The notes beneath the pieces are model-generated. The model was not told where the DNA came from, did not search any database, and saw only the letters and a program-made list of their open reading frames with translations. A stretch of DNA of 64,000 bases, taken from assembly GCF_004000785.1 (NCBI RefSeq), contig NZ_BILX01000013.1:62001-126000 (forward strand), given 5' to 3'. Positions 16,077 through 24,358 of this stretch are shown piece by piece; within the stretch, counting starts at the first letter, position 1; every line of letters begins with the position of its first letter. Origin of the DNA: Paenibacillus ehimensis NBRC 15659. GTDB lineage: Bacteria > Bacillota > Bacilli > Paenibacillales > NBRC-103111. The position numbers were made by a program, and so were the translations under genes.

Positions 16077-17111
16077 ATGGAATCATCTGTTCAACCTGCT
16101 TCCTCTTCGACACTTTACCGCTCCCGTATTACCGCCATCGGCAGCTACGTTCCCGAACGGCGTCTGACGAACGCCGATCTGGAGCGAATGGTGGAAACTA
16201 ACGACGAATGGATCGTGCAGCGCACCGGCATCCGCGAGCGGCGTATCAGCGCGCCGGAGGAGTATACGAGCCACTTGTGCATCCAGGCGGTGCAGCAGCT
16301 CGCCGACCGCTACGGCGCCGTGCTGGAGGATGTCGATCTGCTGATTGTCGGCACCAGTACGCCGGATTTCGCTTTCCCTGCCACGGCCTGCCGGATTCAA
16401 GCGCATTTCGGCATGAAGCAGACGACCTCCTTCGATTTAAGCGCCGCCTGCGCCGGATTCGTATACGGCGTGCATCTGGCTAACGGCATGATCGCTTCCG
16501 GCCTGCACCGCAAAGCGCTCGTCATCGGCGCCGACGCCCTGTCCAAAATCACCGATTATACGGACCGTACGACATGCGTGCTGTTCGGCGACGGAGCCGG
16601 AGCGGTCCTGCTCGAACGGGACGATTCGGACGCAAGCCCTCAGTTTATTGCCTATACGGGCGGTACCGACGGCAGCGGCGGGATTCACATTTATCGCTCG
16701 CTGCTTGCCGATCATATGGAAGGCACCCCGGTGAATACGAGCGGCAAGCTTGTCCAAAACGGGCGCGAGGTGTACAAATTCGCCGTTCAAACGATTCCGA
16801 AGGGCGTGAACGACCTGCTGACCCAAACCGGCTTGACTACGGATCGCATCGACTGGTTCGTCCCGCACAGCGCCAATCTCCGCATCATCGATTCCGTATG
16901 CGAAAAGATGGGGATTCCTTTGGAGCGGACGCTGCATACGATCGAGAAGTACGGCAATACGTCAGCGGCTACGATTCCGCTTGCGCTTGAAGAAGCAACG
17001 AGGGAGCAGAAGCTGAAGGACGGCGATACCGTTCTGTTATTCGGCTTCGGCGGAGGGCTCGTGTACGGCGGGCTGCTGCTGAGCTGGAAGGCGCTGTCTC
17101 CGAAATCCTGA
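16077..17111 (+). CDS. fabH: Beta-ketoacyl-ACP synthase III
   Basis: The 344-residue enzyme condenses acyl-CoA with malonyl-ACP to start fatty acid synthesis. The catalytic triad is complete: Cys125 in LSAACAGF, His264 in VPHSANLR and Asn294 in YGNTSAATIP, with the C-terminal GFGGGLVYG loop. GAGGTGA precedes the ATG. It stands alone, without fabF or other fab genes, between two hairpins, resembling a monocistronic FabHB-type gene. A sigma-A promoter and a FapR-like box upstream tie it to membrane lipid control and not to the neighbouring glycan genes. Confidence 0.92.
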   Translation: MESSVQPASSSTLYRSRITAIGSYVPERRLTNADLERMVETNDEWIVQRTGIRERRISAPEEYTSHLCIQAVQQLADRYGAVLEDVDLLIVGTSTPDFAFPATACRIQAHFGMKQTTSFDLSAACAGFVYGVHLANGMIASGLHRKALVIGADALSKITDYTDRTTCVLFGDGAGAVLLERDDSDASPQFIAYTGGTDGSGGIHIYRSLLADHMEGTPVNTSGKLVQNGREVYKFAVQTIPKGVNDLLTQTGLTTDRIDWFVPHSANLRIIDSVCEKMGIPLERTLHTIEKYGNTSAATIPLALEEATREQKLKDGDTVLLFGFGGGLVYGGLLLSWKALSPKS

Positions 17112-17122
17112 ACATGAGAAAA

Positions 17123-17168
17123 AGAGTCCGTCCTTCCTCCTGGAGGTTAGGTACGGACTCTCTCTCTT
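17123..17168. terminator. Shared terminator of fabH and the glycosylation run
   Basis: AGAGTCCGT (17123-17131) pairs with ACGGACTCT (17153-17161), with an inner partial stem, then CTCTCTT. It ends fabH on the plus strand and overlaps the last codons of the opposing gene at 17147. Confidence 0.7.
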
Positions 17169-17449
17169 GATACGGTCCTTTTCACTTCTTCGCCAAGCCA
17201 AGGCTTCCCCGGGATTCCGCGCCGCGAGCGCCGCAAGCGGCGTATGCGGACGCCGGCCATTTTCATGGCGATTTGTCCCTGATACCGGCTGATTGCCTCC
17301 ATCTGCACCGATAGCTTGCGGGCCGTCTCTTCGGAGCCCTCCACGACATCGGCCACGCTTTCGATCATGCGGGCCAGCGCACGCTGACTTCGGGCGAGCG
17401 AATGAAGAATATGCAGCTTGACCTTATTTTCCTCTTCATGCCAATTCAT
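17147..17449 (-). CDS. Small helical protein with an Arg-rich tail
   Basis: The 100-residue product begins MNWHEEENKVKLHILHSLAR, is predicted helical to about residue 65, and then becomes basic (GVRIRRLRRSRRG). No known family is recognised. It is the last gene of the long glycosylation run and follows two similar-sized helical proteins. The ATG at 17449 is supported by AAGGAAG 12 nt upstream. The basic tail matches the Arg-rich extensions of other proteins in this locus, suggesting an association with the same structure. Confidence 0.6.
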   Translation of the reverse strand: MNWHEEENKVKLHILHSLARSQRALARMIESVADVVEGSEETARKLSVQMEAISRYQGQIAMKMAGVRIRRLRRSRRGIPGKPWLGEEVKRTVSRERVRT

Positions 17450-17466
17450 TGAGAATCGCCGCTTCC

Positions 17467-17790
17467 TTACGAATAATAATTTCCTCCGTCCCCATCCGCC
17501 GAGTTCGTTCCACCCGACTCGCTTCCTCCGAGCAGGATTTGCAAATGCTTGGCAAGCGCCAGCTCCATCTTCGTCATGCCTTCGATCACTTCGATCATCT
17601 GATCGTGCACTTCCAGCGATTTTTTCAATTGGTCGCCGTGATCCTCGAAGTGGGCGGCATTCAAATGTCCGCAGATCCATTGGCACGAACGCGAGGCCTC
17701 CAGCGCTTTAGCTTCCAGAATCAAGGCGATGTTGTATTGGAATTGGGAGGCAGCCTGCAACATTCTATGGTAGCTTTCGATTCTGCTCAT
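17467..17790 (-). CDS. Small helical protein (paralogue of the 17830 gene)
   Basis: The 107-residue protein is helical with a Gly/Ser/Asp-rich, flexible end. It shares with the upstream gene a pattern of AAS-Q, ILEA, central His and EALA/ELALA-xH, so the two look like old duplicates. Function unknown. It follows the 17830 gene by 39 nt and precedes 17147 by 17 nt, so all three should be co-transcribed with the GT2 genes. Confidence 0.65.
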   Translation of the reverse strand: MSRIESYHRMLQAASQFQYNIALILEAKALEASRSCQWICGHLNAAHFEDHGDQLKKSLEVHDQMIEVIEGMTKMELALAKHLQILLGGSESGGTNSADGDGGNYYS

Positions 17791-17829
17791 GTAGAACCCC
17801 CTCTTCCTCCGGGCAGCAAGCTGCCCGAT

Positions 17830-18120
17830 TCATTCCTCGTCGTCCGGTATTTCAACGATTTTGGCAATGAGCGCCATATGCTCCGCCAGCGCCTCCTCCA
17901 GATCGGCAAGCCCGCTTAAATAAATGGCGATGCTTTTCGAGACGTTCAACGAATGCTCCGTCAACGACTCGATATCCCGAAAAGAAGGGTTATCGGGCGG
18001 AATGTCGTGCACCAATTGGGCCATGCGCACGGCCACATGCCGATTCGCTTCGAGAATATTGGCCATTTCCTGCTGCGACGCCGCCATATGCCGGATCATA
18101 CTGGTCACTTGCCGATGCAT
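17830..18120 (-). CDS. Small helical protein of unknown function
   Basis: The 96-residue product runs MHRQVTSMIRHMAASQQEMA, then NILEANRHVAVRMAQLVHDI, and later SLTEHSLNVSKSIAIYLSGL with an acidic end (IPDDEE). It is likely a helical bundle. It resembles the next gene (17467). The ATG at 18120 is preferred over the GTG at 18132 because the GGAGGTGGAGGG site would be too close to the latter. No domain of known function is recognised. Confidence 0.65.
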   Translation of the reverse strand: MHRQVTSMIRHMAASQQEMANILEANRHVAVRMAQLVHDIPPDNPSFRDIESLTEHSLNVSKSIAIYLSGLADLEEALAEHMALIAKIVEIPDDEE

Positions 18121-18216
18121 CGTTCCCTCCACCTCCTCGCCGTGCCGGATGCGCTCCGCTTTTCTAGTATTCTATGCGCCCGAAGCGCCAGGGACCACGG
18201 TATTTGCCCAACCCGT

Positions 18217-18945
18217 TCATATAAAAGATTGCGGATCGACTCCCCATTTGTCGATGAACTTCTGGCGGTTCGTCGCCAGCAAAGCTTTGATTTTTTGCTC
18301 GTTTTCGAGCCGGAAGCTTGCGCTGCCTTCGTGGTAGATGAAGGCGTCCCCCGCGATCAGCAGACGGTATCCCGCTTGCCGGGCGCGGTAGCAATAGTCG
18401 TCATCTTCAAAATGTCCCGGCGAGAACCGCTCGTCAAGCTCCCCTATGCGCTCCATCAGCTCGCGCTTGAACAGGAAGCACAAGCCGACGATCCGCTCCG
18501 TCTGCCGCCATTTTCCGCTGTCCGGCCGGTTCATGCGCGCCGCCATATCGGCGATCGAGGTGAAGGGTTCCTCGAGCTGCTGCTTGCCGCTGGCATAGTT
18601 CGTCATGGGGCCGACGATACCGACATCGCCGCCGCTGTACAAGCAGCGCATCAGATTGTCCAGCGCGCCGGCCGTCAGCCGCGTGTCGTTGTTCAGCAGC
18701 ATCAGCGCATCACCCGATGAGAGCCGCAGCCCGAAGTTGCACGCAGCGGGAAAACCGCGGTTTTCGGGCAGCGAGACGAGCTTGACTTCATGCTTCAAGC
18801 ACAGCCGCAGCGACGAGTCGGTGGAGCCGTTATCCACCACAATCACCTCGTGAGGCATGGTGACATGCTGGCGGATCGATTCCAAACATAAAGCCAGCCA
18901 CTCGGCTCCGTTATAATTCGGAATAATGATACTGATGGTCTGCAT
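18217..18945 (-). CDS. Family 2 glycosyltransferase (rhamnosyltransferase-like)
   Basis: The 242-residue GT-A enzyme has SIIIPNYNGAEWLALCLESI at its N terminus, VVDNGSTDSS for nucleotide binding, the DxD-like LNNDTRL and a late GHFEDDDYCYRARQAGYRL segment, the layout of WbbL-like enzymes. It probably adds a deoxysugar such as rhamnose from the dTDP-rhamnose made by the rml genes upstream. Its ATG overlaps the stop of the preceding GT2 gene, so translation is coupled. It has no membrane segment and no Arg-rich extension. Confidence 0.87.
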   Translation of the reverse strand: MQTISIIIPNYNGAEWLALCLESIRQHVTMPHEVIVVDNGSTDSSLRLCLKHEVKLVSLPENRGFPAACNFGLRLSSGDALMLLNNDTRLTAGALDNLMRCLYSGGDVGIVGPMTNYASGKQQLEEPFTSIADMAARMNRPDSGKWRQTERIVGLCFLFKRELMERIGELDERFSPGHFEDDDYCYRARQAGYRLLIAGDAFIYHEGSASFRLENEQKIKALLATNRQKFIDKWGVDPQSFI

Positions 18946-20141
18946 CAGGCATCGCCTCCGATATAGCGTCGTTTGCGCAGCATATCCGGGTAAATGAGCC
19001 GCTCGCCCAGCCGGTCGGTGGCCAGCTTCAGCGCTTCCAGATGGTCCCCCACGATCATGGAGGCCACCGGATTGCGGCGGCCGCTGTTCAGCTTGCGCCG
19101 CTTGTTGCCCCGGATGACGTTAACCCGGCCCGCATGGCCGACCCGGAGCTTCTGAAGCAACGCAAGCGCCTGCGCCTTGGGCGGGACCGCGAGCAGCTCC
19201 AGGCCCAGCGTCTCTACCGCGCGCCGCGACAAAGCGTGCGGCACGGCCGTGAGCGAGCCGGCCTTCAGATCCGGTCGGCCAAGCGCCATGTTCAAAAATT
19301 GCTTCATGATCGTGACGGAATCCTGACGGCCGAACGATCCCAGATACGGATGAATGTTGTTAAGCGCCACGTCGAGTCCTTGTTCGATGCCGTGGACGAA
19401 GGGCACGAGCTGCTCCGCCGGAATCGGCATATCCCCGTCCGTGAAAAGCAGGATGTCGGCCCGGGCCAGCTTGGCGCCGATCGCTCTTCCTACGTCGTGA
19501 CCGAGCGCCTGCGGGTAGGACAGCACGATAGCCCGGGAAGCCGCTCTGGCTTGCCGGAACGTGCCGTCGATCGAGCCGTTGACGATGACATACGTCTCGT
19601 CCGTCAGCCGGCCCGCTTCCTTCAGCACGGCGGCGATCGTGCGCTCCTCGTTCTTGGCCGTTACGATAACGGCTACCGAGCGCTCCGTCGGAAGCGGCAC
19701 CCAGTCCGGCGCCGGCCGGCCCATGCCTGCGAAGAAGCCGCGAACATAGCCGGCCGCCGCTGCGTGATAGCGGCCCCACGGGTAACCGGCCAAGCCGCGT
19801 TCCTTCACCCGCGCCGTCCAGCGGCGGTTCAGCAGCCCGCGCAGCTCGCTCTCGCCCTCCGGCGGCGCCGGCGGAGTGTCCTCGCGGCCAAGCTGCAGGC
19901 CGAGCTGATAAGCGGCCCCGCCGTAAGCCCGGGACGCCGGCGGCTTCCTGGGCAGAAACAGCCGAGGGCCGGAGGCGGTACGCTTCCGGCCCCGCTTCCG
20001 GACGCGCTTGACCGCCGCAGCACGCTTCTTCCGCGCGGGGGCAGCCGTTATGACCGCCTTGCCGTTTTCTACCGGCGGCTGGCGGACCAGGCGGCCCCGA
20101 ACCGCCGGTTTCTCAAACAACATTGCCTGTTGCTGCCTCAT
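18945..20141 (-). CDS. Family 2 glycosyltransferase with long Arg-rich N-terminal extension
   Basis: The 398-residue protein has a GT2 core beginning VAVIVTAKNEERTIAAVLKE near residue 155, with IVNGSIDGTF, LGHDVGRAIGAKLA and the DxD site FTDGDMPI. The first 150 residues are unusual: a basic stretch (ARKKRAAAVKRVRKRGRKR) and two aromatic/glycine segments (AAYQLGLQLGRE and AGYVRGFFAGMG). The catalytic half is a paralogue of the upstream gene. The ATG at 20141 is chosen over GTG at 20153 by ribosome-site spacing. The extension may anchor the enzyme to its target structure. Confidence 0.83.
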   Translation of the reverse strand: MRQQQAMLFEKPAVRGRLVRQPPVENGKAVITAAPARKKRAAAVKRVRKRGRKRTASGPRLFLPRKPPASRAYGGAAYQLGLQLGREDTPPAPPEGESELRGLLNRRWTARVKERGLAGYPWGRYHAAAAGYVRGFFAGMGRPAPDWVPLPTERSVAVIVTAKNEERTIAAVLKEAGRLTDETYVIVNGSIDGTFRQARAASRAIVLSYPQALGHDVGRAIGAKLARADILLFTDGDMPIPAEQLVPFVHGIEQGLDVALNNIHPYLGSFGRQDSVTIMKQFLNMALGRPDLKAGSLTAVPHALSRRAVETLGLELLAVPPKAQALALLQKLRVGHAGRVNVIRGNKRRKLNSGRRNPVASMIVGDHLEALKLATDRLGERLIYPDMLRKRRYIGGDA

Positions 20142-20149
20142 CGATGAAT

Positions 20150-20953
20150 TCACCTCACCATGTCGCGGTTTCGCATCAAATCGGTATGGCGTCCGCGTTC
20201 GCCCGTTGTCGTGGTCAACCAGCGAATCGCCTCCAAATGATCACCCATAATCAATTGACCGACCGTATCGGTGCCAAGCATCGTCCAGCGCCGCTTGCGC
20301 CGCGGATTCAAGCGTCCGACCGGCACCAGATGGACCGGCCGCACGACAAGCCCCTTCTGCACAGCCATCGCGTGCGCCTTGGGGGGAACCGCGAGCGCCT
20401 CCGCTCCGATCGCTGCGAGCGCCTTGCGGCTGATCGCATGGGGAATGGTCGTCATCGAAGTCCCCTGCAGATCGGTCCGGCCGAGCGCCGCGTTCAGCGC
20501 GTGCTTCGCCAGAACAACCGGATGGACGTTTCGTGTCCGGATCGGTCCCAGGTAGCGGTTCAAGGCCACATCTACCCCGTGATGCACCGCATGAACGAAC
20601 CGTCTCATATCGCGCGCGGGAATCACCATATCGCCGTCGAGGAACAGCAAAATTTCCCCCTTCGCAAGATTGGCTCCGATACTGCGTCCCACGTCGTGAC
20701 CGAGCGGCTCCGCGAAGCTGACGACCCTCGCGCCCATCGTTTCGGCGATTTGCTTCGAGCCATCCGTCGAACCGTTAGCCACAACGATGATTTCCAGCTT
20801 CCCCGCACCGATCTTCATCACTTCCCGGAGCACGGAAGGCAGCTTTCTCCGCTCGTTGATGACCGGAATAATGACCGAGACGTTCGCCGTCCGCACCGCA
20901 GCCGCCCCCAGGGCGCCGCCTTTCCGATTACGGGACTTGCGAATATGCCGCAT
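20150..20953 (-). CDS. Family 2 glycosyltransferase
   Basis: The 267-residue enzyme has SVIIPVINERRKLPSVLREV, VANGSTDGSKQ, LGHDVGRSIGANLAKGEILL and the DxD site LDGDMVIP. It is about as long as the catalytic half of the downstream gene, with which it shares LGHDVGR, the AVPPKA segment and the IVGDHLEA-type end, so the pair arose by duplication. A short basic N terminus (MRHIRKSRNRKGG) precedes the core. AGGAGGGAG with eight-nt spacing fixes the ATG at 20953 and rules out the longer frame to 20986. Confidence 0.85.
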   Translation of the reverse strand: MRHIRKSRNRKGGALGAAAVRTANVSVIIPVINERRKLPSVLREVMKIGAGKLEIIVVANGSTDGSKQIAETMGARVVSFAEPLGHDVGRSIGANLAKGEILLFLDGDMVIPARDMRRFVHAVHHGVDVALNRYLGPIRTRNVHPVVLAKHALNAALGRTDLQGTSMTTIPHAISRKALAAIGAEALAVPPKAHAMAVQKGLVVRPVHLVPVGRLNPRRKRRWTMLGTDTVGQLIMGDHLEAIRWLTTTTGERGRHTDLMRNRDMVR

Positions 20954-21019
20954 AGGGCTCCCTCCTCTCATGAAACGATTCCGCATTGCCCCCGCCCCGG
21001 AGAAAACGCCGCGTCTCCG

Positions 21020-21883
21020 CTACGGGGCCGCTTCCATCCATTCTCGCAGTTCTTCGAGCATATGGTCGTAGCCGGGCACGGCAAAATCAAGCTCGGGACG
21101 GGTCGAGCGCAGCGTACGGTCCAGCGCTACGGTATCGTCGGGCCGGATGCGGACATCGCGCTTCTCGAAGATCCGCTTCATTCGCTCCAGCAGCTCGTAT
21201 TTGCTGACGGTCTCCCCCGCGGTCAAATGCACGATGCCGCTTAACCGGTCTCCCCGCTCCGCCGCATAGTGAATAAACCTCGCCAGCTCCAGCGTCGTCA
21301 CCCCGTTCCACGGCACGCGGACGAATCCCCGGATCTCCCCCTGCTGCCTCAGAAACCAAGGCAGCAGCCCGCCGCCTTCCTCCTGCAGCTCCGGTCCGAT
21401 CAACGACGTGCGGATCGTCAGATGAGGGGCGCGCACCACTTCGCCAAGCGCTTTCGTTCTGGCATACGCCGTCGTCCCATCGGGCACGTGGCGTTCTTCG
21501 TAGCAGCCGCGATCCCCCAGAAACACGCTGTCCGTGCTGATCTGGATGAGCCGGGCGGCCAGCCGGTCGGCCAGCTCCGCAAGCTGATGCGGCAGCAGAC
21601 CGTTGATCCGCACGGCCTCAAGCTCCCGTTGCCGGGCCGCATCGTACATGATCCCGAGGGCGTTGACGATCAGATCGGGACGCACGGCCTCCACCAGCTT
21701 ATCGACCATCACGCTATCCGAAGCGTCGAGACGAAGACCCGCCCCCGGGAGCGGCCAAGGCCGCCTGCAGTCTGTTTTTTCTTGCTCCGTCGTATAAAAC
21801 ACCTCATACGAAGTGCGCGCCGCCAAATACCGCAGCAGCATATGTCCCGCCATTCCATCGCCGCCGATCACGAGCACTTTCAT
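21020..21883 (-). CDS. RmlD-like sugar-nucleotide reductase
   Basis: The 287-residue protein is an SDR of the RmlD substrate-binding superfamily: VLVIGGDGMAGHMLLRYLA for NAD(P) binding, QISTDSVFLGDRG, a YARTKALGEV active-site Tyr-x-x-x-Lys, and RTSLIGPE. It is a second, divergent relative of the true rmlD at 27124-28017 and may reduce a 4-keto sugar to a different deoxysugar. The ATG at 21883 begins the nucleotide-binding strand. It lies inside the glycosyltransferase run, so its product is probably a donor for one of those enzymes. Confidence 0.82.
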   Translation of the reverse strand: MKVLVIGGDGMAGHMLLRYLAARTSYEVFYTTEQEKTDCRRPWPLPGAGLRLDASDSVMVDKLVEAVRPDLIVNALGIMYDAARQRELEAVRINGLLPHQLAELADRLAARLIQISTDSVFLGDRGCYEERHVPDGTTAYARTKALGEVVRAPHLTIRTSLIGPELQEEGGGLLPWFLRQQGEIRGFVRVPWNGVTTLELARFIHYAAERGDRLSGIVHLTAGETVSKYELLERMKRIFEKRDVRIRPDDTVALDRTLRSTRPELDFAVPGYDHMLEELREWMEAAP

Positions 21884-21998
21884 CGGCTCATGCCTTCCGT
21901 ACGGCCGCCTTTCCTCATCGCGGTGCCTCACCACCTCTTGCCGCCTCCCCGATTGCAATGCCTATTTCGCCAAGGCTTCCGCCAACCGCAGCCAACCG

Positions 21999-23783
21999 TC
22001 AAGGGCGGGCCCGGGTGCGCTTTCGGCGTTGAAGCCTCCTGCGGCGTGCCGGGTTATTGCGAATGCCCCGACTGCCCCGGCCCGCTTGCTTTGTTCCAAG
22101 ACGCCAGCGGCCCTTGCGCTTGCGCCTGGTGCGCCGCTTGCGATCTGCGGGGCCTTGCAGCGCCTCGCCGAGCGGCAGGGCGAGCAGTTCGGCGCCCGGC
22201 AGCCGCACGACACGAGTCGGATCGAGGCCCCGCTGCCGCAGCGCCGCTTGCGATACAGCCGGCAGCCTTCGGCCGCCGGTCAAAAGATACACAATCCGTC
22301 CCCTGCCTTTAGCCAGCATGACCGACGGCCGGTTCGGAGGCGACGGAGGATCGTGCCGCAGAGCGCGCCCCGTCGGGAACCGGTGCAGCACCGCATCCGG
22401 CACCACGCGGATATCCTCTCCCCGATAGCGGTAAAACCGGAACGCTTCTGCGGAAGCAAAAGGCCGCTTCGTGCCATGCTCCAGCAAAAACACGGCCGGG
22501 CTCCACTTTCCTTTGTAGACGGCGTTGGACCGGAGCACAGGCAGCGAACCCGGCTTCCGCCCGCGCCGAAGCTCCAAGACACGCTTGCGGACACTCGCCA
22601 TCAGCATCGCAAGCCGCTCCCGGTACGCGTCCTCCCCGTACGCCGCCTCGGCGGAACGCCGGCTGGCTTCCGCCCTGGCGTCCAGCTGCGCTCCGGCCTC
22701 CAGACACTTCAGCACGCGGTCCGTCAAAGCCGCAACGTCTCCTTGCGGCGCCAGCAGCCCGGAGCCGCCGGTTGCCGTGAGCATCTCTTCCAAGCCGCCG
22801 CTCCGGTAAGCGATGACGTTTTTTCCGAGCAGCCATCCGTCAAGCGCCGTCATGCTGAAGCTTTCCGCACACAAGCTCGGCACGACGATCAGATCCATCG
22901 CGGCCAGCACTTGTTCGCGATGCGGTTCGAGTTCCACGTAGTGAAACCGGCTCCCGTACCCCGATTCGTCGATCAAGCGGCGGCAGCTGCGGTAATGCGA
23001 TTCGTCGCAGACGCTGCCGGCGATCAGGAAACGAACGTCCGGTTGCGCGGCCGCCACCTGCACAGCCATAGCGGCGAACGACGCGAGTCCCATTTCGGGC
23101 TTCAATCGAGGAGAAGCGAAGCCGACGATCCGGTGCTTCTCGTCGACCGGCAAAGCGGATCGGAGCTTGTGGCGATGAACGGGATGAAGATCCGGGTTTA
23201 GTTCCTCACGCCTTCGGGTCGGAGGGAGAAGGAAAATTTTGCTCTCGGACGCTCTTGTGCGCAGCGGCGCAAGCGAGGCGTCCGACACGCCGGCAATCCA
23301 GTCGGCGTAACGCTCGATCCGCTGCCCGGTCTGCGGCGTCCAAGCCGGGTCGGTTACCGTTTCGGTCAACAGCCAGAGCACCGGAATGCCGAGCGTCTTG
23401 GCCGCGGACGCAGGAAGCACGGGATGGGGGCCGCTGACAAGGACGATATCCGGCTGCCGCATATGCAGCAGATTGGCGAGGGGCCCGAACGCCGGATGCC
23501 GCCGGATAGCGGCGTCCGGCGCTTCCCCATGCTCTGCAGACGGATGGTAGGGCGGCACCGGATGCACGATGACCGGCAAGCCGGCTTCGGCCGCCAGGAC
23601 GCCGGGTTCGTCGGCCACAAGCAGACATTCAGCCTGTTCTTTCAGCTCCCGGATCAGCGTCAGCATATATTTTTCCGCGCCCGTCAACGCCTGCCTGCCG
23701 CCGTTCGGAGCAAAAAGCATGATACGGAGCGGAGCCGGAGAACGTTCCGCCCGCAGCCCGCCGCTTTCCTGTTCCACCTGCAT
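21999..23783 (-). CDS. GT4 glycosyltransferase with duplicated C-terminal module and Arg-rich tail
   Basis: The 594-residue protein has a GT-B core (residues 20-375): MLFAPNGGRQALTGAEKYML, SPRLKPEMGLASFAAMAVQV and the donor-site ESFSMTALDGWLLGKNVIAY. After residue 400 come two related segments of about 50 residues, VFLLEHGTKRPFASAEAFRF and IVYLLTGGRRLPAVSQAALR, each ending P-x-G-x-A-L. Last is a very basic tail with RKRRTRRKRKGRWR. Such modules are not part of normal GT4 enzymes and may bind the acceptor surface. The ATG at 23783 is preceded by GAGGCGGAGG. Confidence 0.8.
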   Translation of the reverse strand: MQVEQESGGLRAERSPAPLRIMLFAPNGGRQALTGAEKYMLTLIRELKEQAECLLVADEPGVLAAEAGLPVIVHPVPPYHPSAEHGEAPDAAIRRHPAFGPLANLLHMRQPDIVLVSGPHPVLPASAAKTLGIPVLWLLTETVTDPAWTPQTGQRIERYADWIAGVSDASLAPLRTRASESKIFLLPPTRRREELNPDLHPVHRHKLRSALPVDEKHRIVGFASPRLKPEMGLASFAAMAVQVAAAQPDVRFLIAGSVCDESHYRSCRRLIDESGYGSRFHYVELEPHREQVLAAMDLIVVPSLCAESFSMTALDGWLLGKNVIAYRSGGLEEMLTATGGSGLLAPQGDVAALTDRVLKCLEAGAQLDARAEASRRSAEAAYGEDAYRERLAMLMASVRKRVLELRRGRKPGSLPVLRSNAVYKGKWSPAVFLLEHGTKRPFASAEAFRFYRYRGEDIRVVPDAVLHRFPTGRALRHDPPSPPNRPSVMLAKGRGRIVYLLTGGRRLPAVSQAALRQRGLDPTRVVRLPGAELLALPLGEALQGPADRKRRTRRKRKGRWRLGTKQAGRGSRGIRNNPARRRRLQRRKRTRARP

Positions 23784-23987
23784 CCCCTCCGCCTCGGTTT
23801 TGTATTCAAGTCTTTATAATATATTAGGGAGATAACCCGTCCGGCACGACATTTACCTATTCTGGCGCCTAAAGAGCGGCTCATGCCTGTCATGCCTTCC
23901 GGAAGGCTTGTCCGGTTTCGCGGGATCGGAACGCCGGGACATTCCTTCTTGAGGAATCCCCGGCATGTCGGCCCCGCGGCTTTGCGC

Positions 23988-24251
23988 TCAGCCTTGCGAA
24001 GCTCCGCCGTCTTGAAGCCCTTTGGCGAAGCCCAACGCAAAGCCTTCATTGTACGCTTTGTCGAATGCTTCATTATAAATCTGCTCGAAGCTGCGCCGCC
24101 TTGGCCTTGCGGTCCGCCGCCGCCGTCCCGTCTTCATCGTGCGGCGTCCGGCCCGCCGCGGGTTGCGGAGCGGCCGAAGGCTGCGTGTTCTCTTTCGGAC
24201 CCGGCGCAGCCTGGTTCTGCCCGCCCGCTTGCGCGCAGTGCGTTTGGCCAT
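23988..24251 (-). CDS. 87-residue Arg-rich small protein
   Basis: Residues 1-52 contain about 25 arginines and lysines (MAKRTARKRAGRTRLRRVRK and on). Residues 53-82 are EQIYNEAFDKAYNEGFALGF then AKGLQDG, an aromatic/glycine heptad-like motif also present at the N termini of the CgeB-like and GT2 proteins nearby. GGAGGG seven nt before the ATG supports translation. It may be a free-standing version of the targeting extension carried by the enzymes, or a structural spore protein. No known family is recognised. Confidence 0.65.
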   Translation of the reverse strand: MAKRTARKRAGRTRLRRVRKRTRSLRPLRNPRRAGRRTMKTGRRRRTARPRRRSFEQIYNEAFDKAYNEGFALGFAKGLQDGGASQG

Positions 24252-24358
24252 CCTCCGTCCCTCCTTCCATCCGCATACGTCCCTATACCATATGCGGATG
24301 TTGGCGGAAACGGACGAAGCAAAAGCGCCTATTTCGCGGAAGACGGCAAGTCACCGCA

